64,000 nt of DNA from Polytrichum commune (lineage: Eukaryota; Streptophyta; Polytrichopsida; Polytrichales; Polytrichaceae), in the NCBI GenBank assembly GCA_950295325.1, contig OX485803.1:32605554-32669553 (forward strand), read 5' to 3'. Each line of letters opens with the position of its first letter. Within the stretch, counting starts at the first letter, position 1. The notes beneath the pieces are model-generated. The model was not told where the DNA came from. It did no database searches and saw nothing but the letters and a program-made list of their open reading frames with translations. Shown here piece after piece: positions 47,480 through 57,482 of the stretch. Made by a program: the position numbers and the translations under genes.

Positions 47480-49575
47480 TTGCACACCAATTTATTGCAA
47501 ACAGTCACACTATTAGAGATCGTAATTAAAATGGCGAAGCCTGCTATGGAAATTGCACACAAACAACTGGGCGTTTAGTAAAAAAAAGTTCCTGTACATT
47601 ATTAATAGTGTTGTCCAGGAATGACTTAATCATTAGGTTTCATCATATCTTGAATTTTGTAGCAATTTTGTTAGATTGACCCACACTAAATATCGTGTCC
47701 ATTCATAATTGTTGTGGTCCATTTCACATGGTAACTCACACTGATTATCCGGTCATGACAAACAATTGTGTCGGAGGCTAGATTCATTCCTATAACAAAG
47801 TTCTTCAATGTCTTTGGGTAAAATGTAATCCAAGATGCATTGCAAGGCAAGCCTGACAAAAATATGAGAATGAATGAATAAATAAATAAATAAAGGGACG
47901 CACTCATGCATGTGTCTTTGTGTGGTCTTGAAGATGAGTCCATGAAATGGACCAACACTTTTGAGTTATGGGAAAGAAAAAAACAAATTAAGAATTGCAA
48001 GGGCCTTACCTCTGGAAACGCATTCTAAGTAGAGACACATTCTCATGTTTTTGCAGGTGGAACTTGTCCTCATTTTTGTCAATCTCAATAAAGTGTTGCT
48101 TTCAAAGCTTTGGTCATGCTTCGGTTTATTTTTATATTTTGGTGGAACACTTTGGAAAAAGTTCAAACCTTACATGAATTTAGTGCCCTTCAATTTGAAA
48201 TACATGTGAGAGCATCAATCCAAAGAGGCATGATATCTAAAACCAAGATTATCATAATAATTTTGACATGATAATTTTGACAGTAATTTAAAGTTAGCTT
48301 TAATATGGTTTCATTAATAGAACCAACAATAAAAAGTGAGAGCATATGATGAGAGTGGGTGTGTTGATGGTACCAAGAAAATGCTCATTTCTATAACACC
48401 ATAACAACTACAACCATATGAACTCAATTTTATAGTTCATGAAAAAAACCAACAATCAAAGTTGAAAGCAATGATAAGAATGGGCATGTGTATGGTACAT
48501 AATAACACTGAGGACTTATCATAACACCAAAGCTAGTATAAGCCCATGTTGTCTCAGCCCGTTGCACCCATGGCACCCCCATGTGGTCCCAGGTGGCCCC
48601 CACCTTTCCAAAATAATGGATAACGATGGGGAGTGGTGGGACAACGTCCTCGATCTCTGTGCATGTCATCTCCTTGTGTTCTACACTAAATTGTGCAATT
48701 AGGTTGCCTTTGCGAATAGGTGAGTCAAAGCAGATCACAAAAACTTTTAACTTTGTTTATTCATCCATATAGCAAGTGCAATTTTTTTTTTAAAGATAAC
48801 TACTATATTTTGTTACTATGGTAGTTATTGTTCAAAATAATGTGGAAAGTCAATAAATAGTGTAGGGCAACCTAATTGCACATATCAAGGTCGGTCCACA
48901 CGGGGTCCCAAGTCACTTGAGGTCAATCCATTAAATCAGAGCCGTTGAGAGCATGGAAGTTGGGACTTACCACTTTGCATGGGGTCCCAAGTCCTAAGTC
49001 GCAAGTATGACATGGATCATGCCTACATGGCAAATACTTTTTGGAGGCGAGGCTTGGGATTTGTGTTGAGAGTTGGGTCAAGCTTATGCTTGACCCAACT
49101 CTCAACACAAGTTTACAAATACTTTTGCATGAAATAATCAAGATCCAATTTTAATGATAAATAATCATAACATTACTCAACTGATGACTTGTGTTTAGCT
49201 GCCCTGACATTAGATTCAATCTAAAGCACTAGGATTTTAATATCCAGAGGCTTTATTCTCGAATCTACTACAAGACCCATGAACACAACTCATTAGTGGA
49301 GTAATGTTATGACCGTATTTGAATGCTTTAACATTTTTTTTAATCTAATTTTTTACGAAGTAACAAGTAAAAGTGCCACGTGTAACAAAGCTTCCGGTTG
49401 AAGAGTTCGAAAAAGTTGCCAAGGAGGCACAAAAAGTGGGCCCTAAACAAAAGTGAACATTCCGGGTACCCTAAAATAAGCGCGGTGTGAAAGGCGAACA
49501 CGGTGGGGGAGGTGTCGGTCGCCATGGCCAATTGCTCCTCCTCTCGACTCTCCGTAGTCGGACTTCTCGATTGTT
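47480..49575. other. Upstream region of the LRR gene, no other gene seen
   Basis: No gene is recognised. The region contains a perfect 23-bp hairpin at 49061-49110 (listed separately). The promoter of the LRR gene should lie in the last few hundred bases; I see no clear TATA box. Confidence 0.4.
49061..49110. repeat. Perfect 23-bp inverted repeat with 4-base loop
   Basis: TTGTGTTGAGAGTTGGGTCA AGC is followed by the loop TTAT and then its exact reverse complement. The arms are identical and the loop very short, so it could form a cruciform or RNA hairpin. It sits about 550 bp upstream of the LRR gene start. Confidence 0.9.
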
Positions 49576-49662
49576 GTGGTTGTTGTTGTGTGCTCGCCAA
49601 GCAACAACTTGCGCGGCCTCATTAGCCTCCGAGGAAAACCAATCCCTGTTCCTTTTTCTGCC

Positions 49663-51930
49663 ATGTATCTTCCGCTCGATGGTGGCTTAAGGAGGAGCAA
49701 ACGCTTGAAACGGCCAGAAGGTGAGAACGAGATGGACGAAGGCGGTGAGCACAATAACAACAACAATATGGCGAGTGGAAGTGGAATCGATAAATCTGAG
49801 TCTGCGGAAGGAGAAGATCTGATGGAAATTGATGAGCCTGTTGTGATAGGAGAACCTGTGGCGATGGTGGAGGATGGGGAGAATGATGTTGTTGATGATG
49901 GTGGTGGTGATAATGATGATGATGTTGTGATTTTTTCTAGCGTTCTTCGAGCAGGGCAAAGAGGCAGAGGCAGAGGCAGAGGCAGAGGTAGAGGTAGAGG
50001 TAGAGCGAGAGTTATAATTAATGATGGAACAGGAACAGGCAGAACAGGGAGAGGGAAAGGAAAAGGTAAAGAGAAAGCAGGTGCAAGTAGTAATTGGCCT
50101 ATAGCGTTGGAAGAAGAGAATTACGAGATTGGTGAAGGAAGCGGTGGAATTGGTGAACCAGAAGACGAAGAAGAAAAAATAGGTCAGGAAGGGGAGGAAT
50201 TCGATGCGGCCGTCATTCAGGCACTTGTAGACATGCCAGGGATTGCTGCGGACAACAACAGCGATGAGGAGGACGGAGCTGCCGAGGAGCAGCCAGCAGC
50301 AAGAGGAGGAAGGCGGAGAGGGCGCGAAAGAGGAAGAGGAAGAGGCAGGCGGAGAGGAGGGAATAATAGAGATGATGATGCAGGGGATGGAAATGCTAAT
50401 GCCAATCCTAATCCTCAGGATGCTGCGCGAGAGAGGTTTAGGGAGATTGCGAGGCGACGGGCTGCACATTTCGCGCATTTTGCAGGAGATGAGGATGGTG
50501 GAGATGTTGCTGGTGCCGCTGGTGCGAACGCACCGCAAGCGCAAGCTCAAGGAGAAAGAGAAAGAGAGGATTGGCCAGGGCCATTTTCTACAGCGAGACG
50601 TCTTGTGGAAGGACGTGACGCGGCGGCCGCAGCTCGAAGAGAGGCAGCAGGCCAAGCAGGCACATCCAAAGCATCATCCGCTCAGAGTGTTGTGCAGTGG
50701 TCACCATCAAGGAAACCATGCGATCCAGCATTCGAAAAAAGGCCGGTGCCATCATTACACCATATGTGCATCGAGCTGCTATGTGATAATGTGGAGCATG
50801 TGGTGTCACTTGACTGTGTGCCAGAGGCAACCAAAAAGAGGGTTAGTGCAGGTCTGTGCAGTCGGCGCAAGATGACTCCGGACGCTGCTGGGCTTTTCTT
50901 TGCAAATGAACCAGTGGAGGTACAAGTGCCTGATTGTTCGTTGATTAATGAAGCGGATCTTACTTCCCATATGGCTCAATGTGCGGTTGAGCGTCTTCAG
51001 GTTTTGGAGCTGGGGTTTTGTGGAAGGGGGCTTTCTACCCAGTGCTTGACATCAACCATAGCCACTGGGCCAGGGAATCTTCCAATGCTCACAACAGTGT
51101 CATTTCGAGGTGCGTATCGGTTGAGCGACCAAGGGGTGGCTGCATTGGTGGAGGCTGCACCGAATCTCACATCCTTGGATTTGACCCAGTGTTCACTTCT
51201 GTCCATTGCAAGTGTGAAGTCAGTTGGTGATGTCCTTGGCCCGAAGCTGAAATCTTTTTCTTTAGAGGGTTGTGATAAATTGGATGCCATGCAATTGCTG
51301 CCCATCTTGTTGCAGATGACGAATTTGCAAAAGCTTTCGTTGTCTGGAGTTGGAGGCATGAAGGATGAAATTGTGAGTGAGTTGGCTGTGACATTGGGAC
51401 CTAATCTTGAGGAGCTTCGGCTGGCTGACTGTCGACTTCTGACGGATGTGGCAATTGCTGGGGTAGCAGCATGCTGTCCGGGCTTGAAAGTTTTGGATTT
51501 AGATGCATTGCCTCACCTGACAGACACTGCGATTGGCCGTATTGCGGATGGTTGTCGGGGTTTGCAAAAGATATACTTGAAGCGGGCGAAGCTTACAGAT
51601 GAAGCTGTTGCAGCTTTTGTGATGGCATCTGGCAGTGCATTGCTTGATCTGTCACTCAACAGTGCCAGACAGGTTGGGGATCTCACGCTCTTGAAATTGG
51701 CTACTCATGCCAAAAGCTTGGAGCTTCTCGATGTCTCCTGGTGTAGGAGTTTGTCTGACCAAGCCCTTGGCTTTCTAGCCGATGCTTGCGACAATCTTCG
51801 TGAGCTTCGTGTGTTTGGCTGCACTCAGATAACAAAACATTTTACTGAAGGACACTCTAATTCTTCATTGAAGGTGATAGGTTTTGGGCACGAAAAGCTC
51901 TATTCTGAAGCTTTTGTGAAGCTTTTGTGA
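49663..51930 (+). CDS. RAD7-like leucine-rich-repeat protein, 755 aa
   Basis: A single open exon ends at TGA 51928-51930. I start at the Met of MYLPLDGGLRRSKRL because the LRRSKRL motif is typical of the start of plant RAD7-like proteins; an in-frame Met 29 codons upstream (49576) is possible. Residues about 20-95 are acidic and Asn/Asp-rich. Residues 100-113 are a pure Arg-Gly run, and a second Arg-Gly block lies near 210-232. These regions are probably disordered and may bind nucleic acid. From about residue 350 comes the RAD7 core (PSLHHMCIELLCDNVEHVVS), then at least ten leucine-rich repeats of the cysteine-containing type (LTSLDLTQCSLLS, LEELRLADCRLLTD, LELLDVSWCRSLSDQALGFL). The C-terminus LRVFGCTQITKHFTEGHSN matches plant homologues, from memory. 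In yeast, Rad7 is part of a damage-recognising ubiquitin-ligase complex in global genome repair; a plant role is inferred by family only. The frame has no intron. Its 3' UTR probably ends within 51931-52140. Confidence 0.92.
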   Translation: MYLPLDGGLRRSKRLKRPEGENEMDEGGEHNNNNNMASGSGIDKSESAEGEDLMEIDEPVVIGEPVAMVEDGENDVVDDGGGDNDDDVVIFSSVLRAGQRGRGRGRGRGRGRGRARVIINDGTGTGRTGRGKGKGKEKAGASSNWPIALEEENYEIGEGSGGIGEPEDEEEKIGQEGEEFDAAVIQALVDMPGIAADNNSDEEDGAAEEQPAARGGRRRGRERGRGRGRRRGGNNRDDDAGDGNANANPNPQDAARERFREIARRRAAHFAHFAGDEDGGDVAGAAGANAPQAQAQGEREREDWPGPFSTARRLVEGRDAAAAARREAAGQAGTSKASSAQSVVQWSPSRKPCDPAFEKRPVPSLHHMCIELLCDNVEHVVSLDCVPEATKKRVSAGLCSRRKMTPDAAGLFFANEPVEVQVPDCSLINEADLTSHMAQCAVERLQVLELGFCGRGLSTQCLTSTIATGPGNLPMLTTVSFRGAYRLSDQGVAALVEAAPNLTSLDLTQCSLLSIASVKSVGDVLGPKLKSFSLEGCDKLDAMQLLPILLQMTNLQKLSLSGVGGMKDEIVSELAVTLGPNLEELRLADCRLLTDVAIAGVAACCPGLKVLDLDALPHLTDTAIGRIADGCRGLQKIYLKRAKLTDEAVAAFVMASGSALLDLSLNSARQVGDLTLLKLATHAKSLELLDVSWCRSLSDQALGFLADACDNLRELRVFGCTQITKHFTEGHSNSSLKVIGFGHEKLYSEAFVKLL

Positions 51931-52925
51931 AGATGGTGGTTGCATTTTTGTTCGACACCTTCTGGCTGTAGATTTAGCCAACTTTTAAAAGATATTCATT
52001 ACCCTAATTCGGGGCCATGTTACATGTTCTCAAACTGGAAGGCTCTTACTATTGATCCTTCTTGACAACATTTTATTGTATTGAGAACATTTCTCCCAAA
52101 ATACAAGAGGATTCAACAATTTACAATCAGGCTCTCATGTTACACAGGAACACCATAGATGCCAGAATACTCACATGAAAAAGCATTTAATGAGATGAAA
52201 TCGTACGGGTACATATATATATATCCAAGTTAACCATTTTCAGTGAATCTCAGCAGAATCAAACACATGAGTTTCACCAAACCAATGAGCTCTTGCTTGT
52301 TACTGAAAAGAGTAGTAACTCTCATGCCTGTCTCACTGATTTCAAACTATTTGTTGGTGATTGCAAATTTACTTGCCTTCTCATAATATCAAGCTTGTTG
52401 AAAGGCTTTTTAATCCAATCCGCACTTTAGATCAGCACAACATGAAGCTCCTGCTTCCGTGCTTTATTTACAAAATTATCATACCCTTACAACACTAATT
52501 CCATTTGTTGAAGGGTTGGCAGACTTGGGAATTTTGCAAGACTTCTGTCAATACACATGTATTTATCATCTTGAGCATGGCTTCTGCAAAACTTGATGTT
52601 GAACACCCAGATGTGCATGTTCTTGTACACACATCTATGATTTAAGAGTCGATGTCAAAAAGAAATGTAATATATGCAGCCCCTTGTTGTTCACAGTATT
52701 TTGAAAAGAATATCTGTGAATCATTCCCAGTGTCAAGAGATTTTTGTAGCATCGATCTAATTCTGTAACTCTAGCAGATTTTCTCTGTAGTGCCCCAACT
52801 TACCATGAACACAAGCCCAGACACCAAATAATATCGTACAAGAAATCTTTGGTTTGATGCCACAGGATGTTAGGAATCAATGGTGTGCGACCTGGTGAAG
52901 AATTTGATGCTGCAAAAGCTCAAAA
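51931..52925. other. Space between two convergent genes
   Basis: This holds the 3' UTRs of the LRR gene (plus) and the P450 gene (minus). A short (TA)n lies near 52214. No extra gene is visible. Confidence 0.5.
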
Positions 52926-55705
52926 TCAGTACAAGAATGCAGGGCTCCTGGGCTTCGCAACCAGGTGAAGGGCTTTCTTCCTGCATACTGCCAACCCAAA
53001 ACATTCAGACATGTCCAAAGAATCTGTACTTTCTCCCTCGGGCATGGCCCACTCAAAGCTGTGGATGAGGTGGGCCAGCAGCATTGAGACCATCACATTG
53101 CCCAAATTGTGCCCTGGACACATTCGACGGCCAGCACTGAATGGGATGAGCTCATATGAATCATAGGCCGATGTGGTGCTCACTTCTGGATGGTCCAGAA
53201 ATCTCTGGGGATCAAATGTGTCTGGGTTTTTGTACACGTCCCGATCGCGGTGGATAGCAAATAGGTTTAGGATAAGCTCTGTCTGCGCAGGTAGGTGAAA
53301 CCCTAGGATGGATGATGCTCCAGTTGATAGTCGTGGAAGAGACAGTGCCACTGCGGGGTGTAAACGGAAAGCTTCCTTGACAATTGCCTGCAGGTAGGGC
53401 AATTTCGCAATGTCTGATTCTTGTAAGGTACGATTAGTGCCGACCACAATGTTGAGCTCGTCTTGTGCTTGTTTCATTACTGCTGGGTGCAGCATGAGCT
53501 CTGCCATGGCCCATTCCACTGTCGTTGCAATGGTGTCGGTGCCACCATCAGTCATATCCTGAGAACACGCCATTGAAATCTCTCAATCAAATCCTAAAGT
53601 TCATACTCAGCTTATGTTGTTCAAGAATTGGTGTGCATACAATTAGGACAGGATGTGAAGGTTGCATATCCTTACCATCAGCACCAGGATGAGGTCACTG
53701 GTTGGGAGGGGATTCCCATTTTCTAGCGGTGCTTCCAACAACACATCAACAAAGTCTGGTACGTAATCTTCATCCATGTGTCCCTTCTTCCGCTCCTCAG
53801 CACGCTGCCTGTGCTTCTCCACCTCAAACAGTTTCGTCATAACTTTGTCCTTGAAGTCACGAAGATCCTCAAATTTCGAGTGCCAGCCTTGTAGTTTTGT
53901 GATGAAGCTTAGCCAGGGCACATAGTCACAGATGATGAAGGCACCAAGTAGAGCGAAAATTCGAGTAACCAGAGTTTGAAGCTCTTCCTTCTCTTGCTGA
54001 TTGTCTGTTTCATTTCCAAAGTACCTATTGGTGACATAAGCATTGAATGCTACTTTGAAGCTCGACAGAATTGAAATCAGTAGTTCCATTGGATTTGAGG
54101 AGGAATCAATAGAACGGAGGTGATGAATTACAGATCATTGGGCAATTCACTTACCTTTTGTCAAGGATCATTCTTGTCATGTTGTTGCAAGTCACACCAA
54201 ACAGCCAGCTTCTGAGGTTCACAGGATTTCCCTTTCTGGAGTCATCCAACAGAACATGAATCATATTCTGAATCTCTTCTGTTCTGGCTTTCTGGTAGGA
54301 CGCATGACGCCTAGACGAAAATAACTCGTTTGCACATAACCTCCGGAGCTGCTGCCAACTTGTTCCATATGGTGCACCCGCCAAGTTTTTGTAGTTAGTG
54401 GATCCCGTGTAGATGGTGGCAGCCAACCGCAGAGGCCTCGATGAGAAAATTGCATCGTTTTTCTGAAAGAGTTCCTTTGCCACGGAAGCGTTCGAAACCA
54501 CAATGCACGGAATGGATCCTACATGCAGGAAGCAATGTACACGACTTCGTCATCAGATTGGAAGTAAAAAGAACTTCAACTCGAAGTGCAACAAGCACAT
54601 CATTTCTAATTGCCAGAGAAAATACATCGAGTTTCAAGTTTCTCTGGAAATTGAGAAAGCTATGGTTGTCACCCTTAATCTTCAAGGCCATGGCCTAAAT
54701 GTCTTTAGATTTAAGGTCGGCGTCTGAGAAACAAAACGGGGATATGTTCCGCCTCACCTGCCCTGTTGAAGGTACCTATTCTTCCCCTGAATAATTGAAT
54801 TAATCTGATTTGGAAGAGCAACAAGGACATCATTGTCAATTGCCAGATAAAGATATCGAGTTTCAGGTTTCTCCGGAAATTGAGAAGGCTATGATTGTCA
54901 GCTTACATCTTCAAGGCCATGGCCTAAGTGTTTTTAGGTTAACAGTCGGTTTTTGACTCAAAAATCGGAGACATGTTCTAGCTCTCGCGCCCTACTGAAG
55001 GCATCTATTCTTCTCCTGAACAATTGAAATAATCGCTAGAAACTGTTACTGAAATTTGGAAGCAACGAGGACTTCATCTCAAAGAGTAACAAGCACATCA
55101 GTGTCAATTGTCATAGAAAGATCTAGAGTTTCAAGTTTCTCTAGTAAATGAAAAATGGCTATGGCTGTCACCCTAACTCTTCAAGACCATGGCCTAGATG
55201 TAATTAGCTACATGATCACCATGTGAGCAAAAAAACGGAGACATGTTTCAGCTGACGTGCCATGTTGAAGGCAATCTACCTATTCTTCTTCTGAATAATT
55301 GAAATTTCGATAGCCAGAGGACATCAACAGGACTACCGAGAACGAAAGAGCTCCTGAAAATACGAACTCTGTCGTATACTACGCAAATGGGGGAAATGTC
55401 CGAAACATACCCAGGCGGAGGTACATGAGGCCACCAAACTTGGCCGCGAGCGCACGAAGGGATCGGTGCGGCAGGTGACTGCGAGTGAGGAGGAGGAGGT
55501 TTCCAACAACAGGCCATGGCCGAGGTCCCGGAGGAAGGTTATGATTCTTATTGGAACTCTGCAGGGAGTGATTGATCCAAAACCCTACCAATGGAACCAG
55601 AAGCAGCGCAATTGCCACCACAAGCAGGCTCCCGATTCCAGCACCCTCGACAATGCTCTCCACTTCAGGTCCGGTGGAATCTGGCATCCTGCTCATCGCG
55701 ATCAT
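52926..55705 (-). CDS. Cytochrome P450, A-type (CYP71 clan), 546 aa
   Basis: Four exons on the minus strand: 55705-55411, 54518-54155, 54024-53676 and 53558-52926. All introns are GT-AG (CTGG|GTATG, GTAG|GATC, AAAG|GTAAG, ATAG|GTAC, GATG|GTAAG, TCAG|GATA), with phases 1, 2 and 0. The joined frame is exactly 546 codons plus stop. An N-terminal membrane anchor (about residues 23-45) precedes the proline hinge LPPGPRPWPVVGN. The I-helix is GGTDTIATT (341-349), with Asp in place of the usual Glu before the conserved Thr. The ExxR pair is Glu398 and Arg401 (KEAFR). The PERF-like loop is FDPQRF, and the haem loop is FSAGRRMCPG with Cys483 as iron ligand. The enzyme should sit on the ER membrane and use NADPH-P450 reductase. 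The substrate cannot be told; the clan mostly makes specialised metabolites. Its tandem paralogue lies 1.8 kb further up. I start at the Met of MIAMSRMPD for N-terminal length; an upstream in-frame Met at 55864 exists. Confidence 0.93.
54556..55310 (-). repeat. Three diverged direct repeats filling P450 intron 1
   Basis: Blocks at about 54556-54805, 54810-55040 and 55055-55310 share CAATTGCCAGA or CAATTGTCATA, ATCGAGTTTCAAGTTTCTC, CTTCAAGGCCATGGCCTA and AAACGGAGACATGTT words in the same order. The intron therefore grew to 892 bp by triplication of a segment of about 230-270 bp. The match between blocks is partial, so the event is old. Confidence 0.8.
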
Positions 55706-57482
55706 CTGCCAGTGAAGCTGATCGGTCTGCGTGTTACGAATGTATGTTTCAGCAGGAAACTTGAATGATCTAATGAACGAGGCGTTAGTTAAGGGGTGCT
55801 TTAACTTATTAGATGGGGTCCACGGTCCAAGAACATAGGGACCTATTTGAAGCAATTTGAGCAAAATTGAAGCCTTGAACTGGACCCTCCCTTGGATCTT
55901 CTTCTCCCAAAATGGTTCTCCAAAACATCAGCTCTCTTTTGAGCTTCATTTCTTAGTTCAAATGAATATACTAACTAAATATTGTATTTAGTATCATTTA
56001 CTGTTTGGGATCACACAATGTTATAGTTATTTATTGTATTTCTCATTTTCTGCCAACAAGGGTCAAATGGGTTGTTTGGACATTATGGAATATTAACACC
56101 TTTCCTTGGTAGAAATTACATTAATAGTAAAAATATATAGTAATTTTGTAACTCCAAATAGTAAGTGACAATAAATACAATATTTAGTGTAGATTCTCTC
56201 CAAAATAATGCCATGTAATAGACACCTCACTTTGCCTCTTCTTGGTATTGGACCCTCATCTAACTTACATCCAACTTACACCTCTCGACCAATACGATTT
56301 CTCCATTTTGTTGGACCCTCCTCCCCCTTGGATCCCCATCTACAGTGCCCCTAAGTTTAGCCTAGAGATGCAGCTTGGAAATTTGGCAATTCACTTGACC
56401 CCTACTATAGGTTTGTGGTCGATTCATATGAAATCACTTTATCTAAAACAATTCGGGGTCTTTGAAGTCTATAAGTCCAATGTCAAAACAACTAAAAGAA
56501 GTAAAATTTGAACTACATATTATTTTAGAACTTTTCTGTTGAATGAAGGAGAGGTATAGAAGTATGGGATTATTCCCTCTCACAAGGAATTTGAAACTTG
56601 TAGAAATTTCTTATGAATTATGAAATACGAGTTTGGGGTCATTAGTTTGAGGAGTCCCATAATAATCTAGAAAATAAATCACAACAACCAATGAGAGCAA
56701 GGTTGGACAATGAGAGGTATGAGGGACGAGGTCAAAGATACTTGGGGTTGAGACCTATTAGGTCATGATGCATTTATTTTTCTAAATATTTATGGGATAT
56801 AGTCAAAGGGGTCCTCCATTGAAAGCAAAGGTGAAACAATAAGATGCCATAATACCAATGTAACATGAACTAATGTTCGAGTAACGATTTGCATGCATGA
56901 CACTAGATGCATTGTGGAAAGTCAAGGGGGCCAACGAATTCGAAATCAACCATCTCGTCCTGCTTGGAAGCCTCGTGAAGGAAAGATCATTTAGCAATTG
57001 GATGAAGGTGGTGAGTGTAGGAATCTTTTATTGGTAGCAAAATTTGCACATAACATTGCCATGCTCCTTATGAGTAGCCCCTAGATGAGGAATAAAAAGT
57101 CATAATTTGCAGCAAGCATATTAAGCTGAATTCATACACATTCGTAACTTTACTAAGCAAGTACATGATGGTCGTTTTGCAAAGAAAGAGGCTTGCGATT
57201 AAAAAAACTTTGATGATTTATAGCTGCTTGTCGGAAAGTTCACAACACACAACCTAAGTGTTCTTCATAAACATGAAATCCCGGAATTTAAAGACAATCA
57301 TGCTCATGTGATATTGGGTTCCACGAAACGTAATCAAAGAGTTGTGTAATGTTATGTTTAAGTTGAGTATGTTTTTCGATTATCTTAGTCAAGCCCCAGT
57401 CAAACCAATTTGTTTAGGTTGTCCGTTTGGGGAAATCATTAGCATACCCATGTCTTAACAATGTTATGCCCATGTTCGAGTT
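55706..57482. other. Space between the two P450 genes
   Basis: Contains the promoter of the lower P450 gene, the MITE at 55969-56192 and an eroded inverse copy of the TA-flanked MITE at about 56405-56560 (GGTTTGTGGTCGATTCATAT then GAATGAAGGAGAGGTAT). A minus-strand frame at 56803-56997 has no similarity I trust. Confidence 0.5.
55969..56192. mobile_element. MITE, third full copy, TTTAGTGTCACTTA end family
   Basis: The left end CTAACTAAATATTGTATTTA GTATCATTTACTGTTTGG is mirrored by CCAAATAGTAAGTGACAATA and AATACAATATTTAGTGTAG at the right. Interior words (CAAGGGTCAAATGGGTTGTT, GGACATTATGGAATATTAAC) match the copy at 26891-27112. Confidence 0.78.

Noticed and set aside
49687-50655. 322-codon minus-strand frame
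   Set aside because: It is the antisense shadow of the acidic and Arg-Gly-rich part of the LRR gene.
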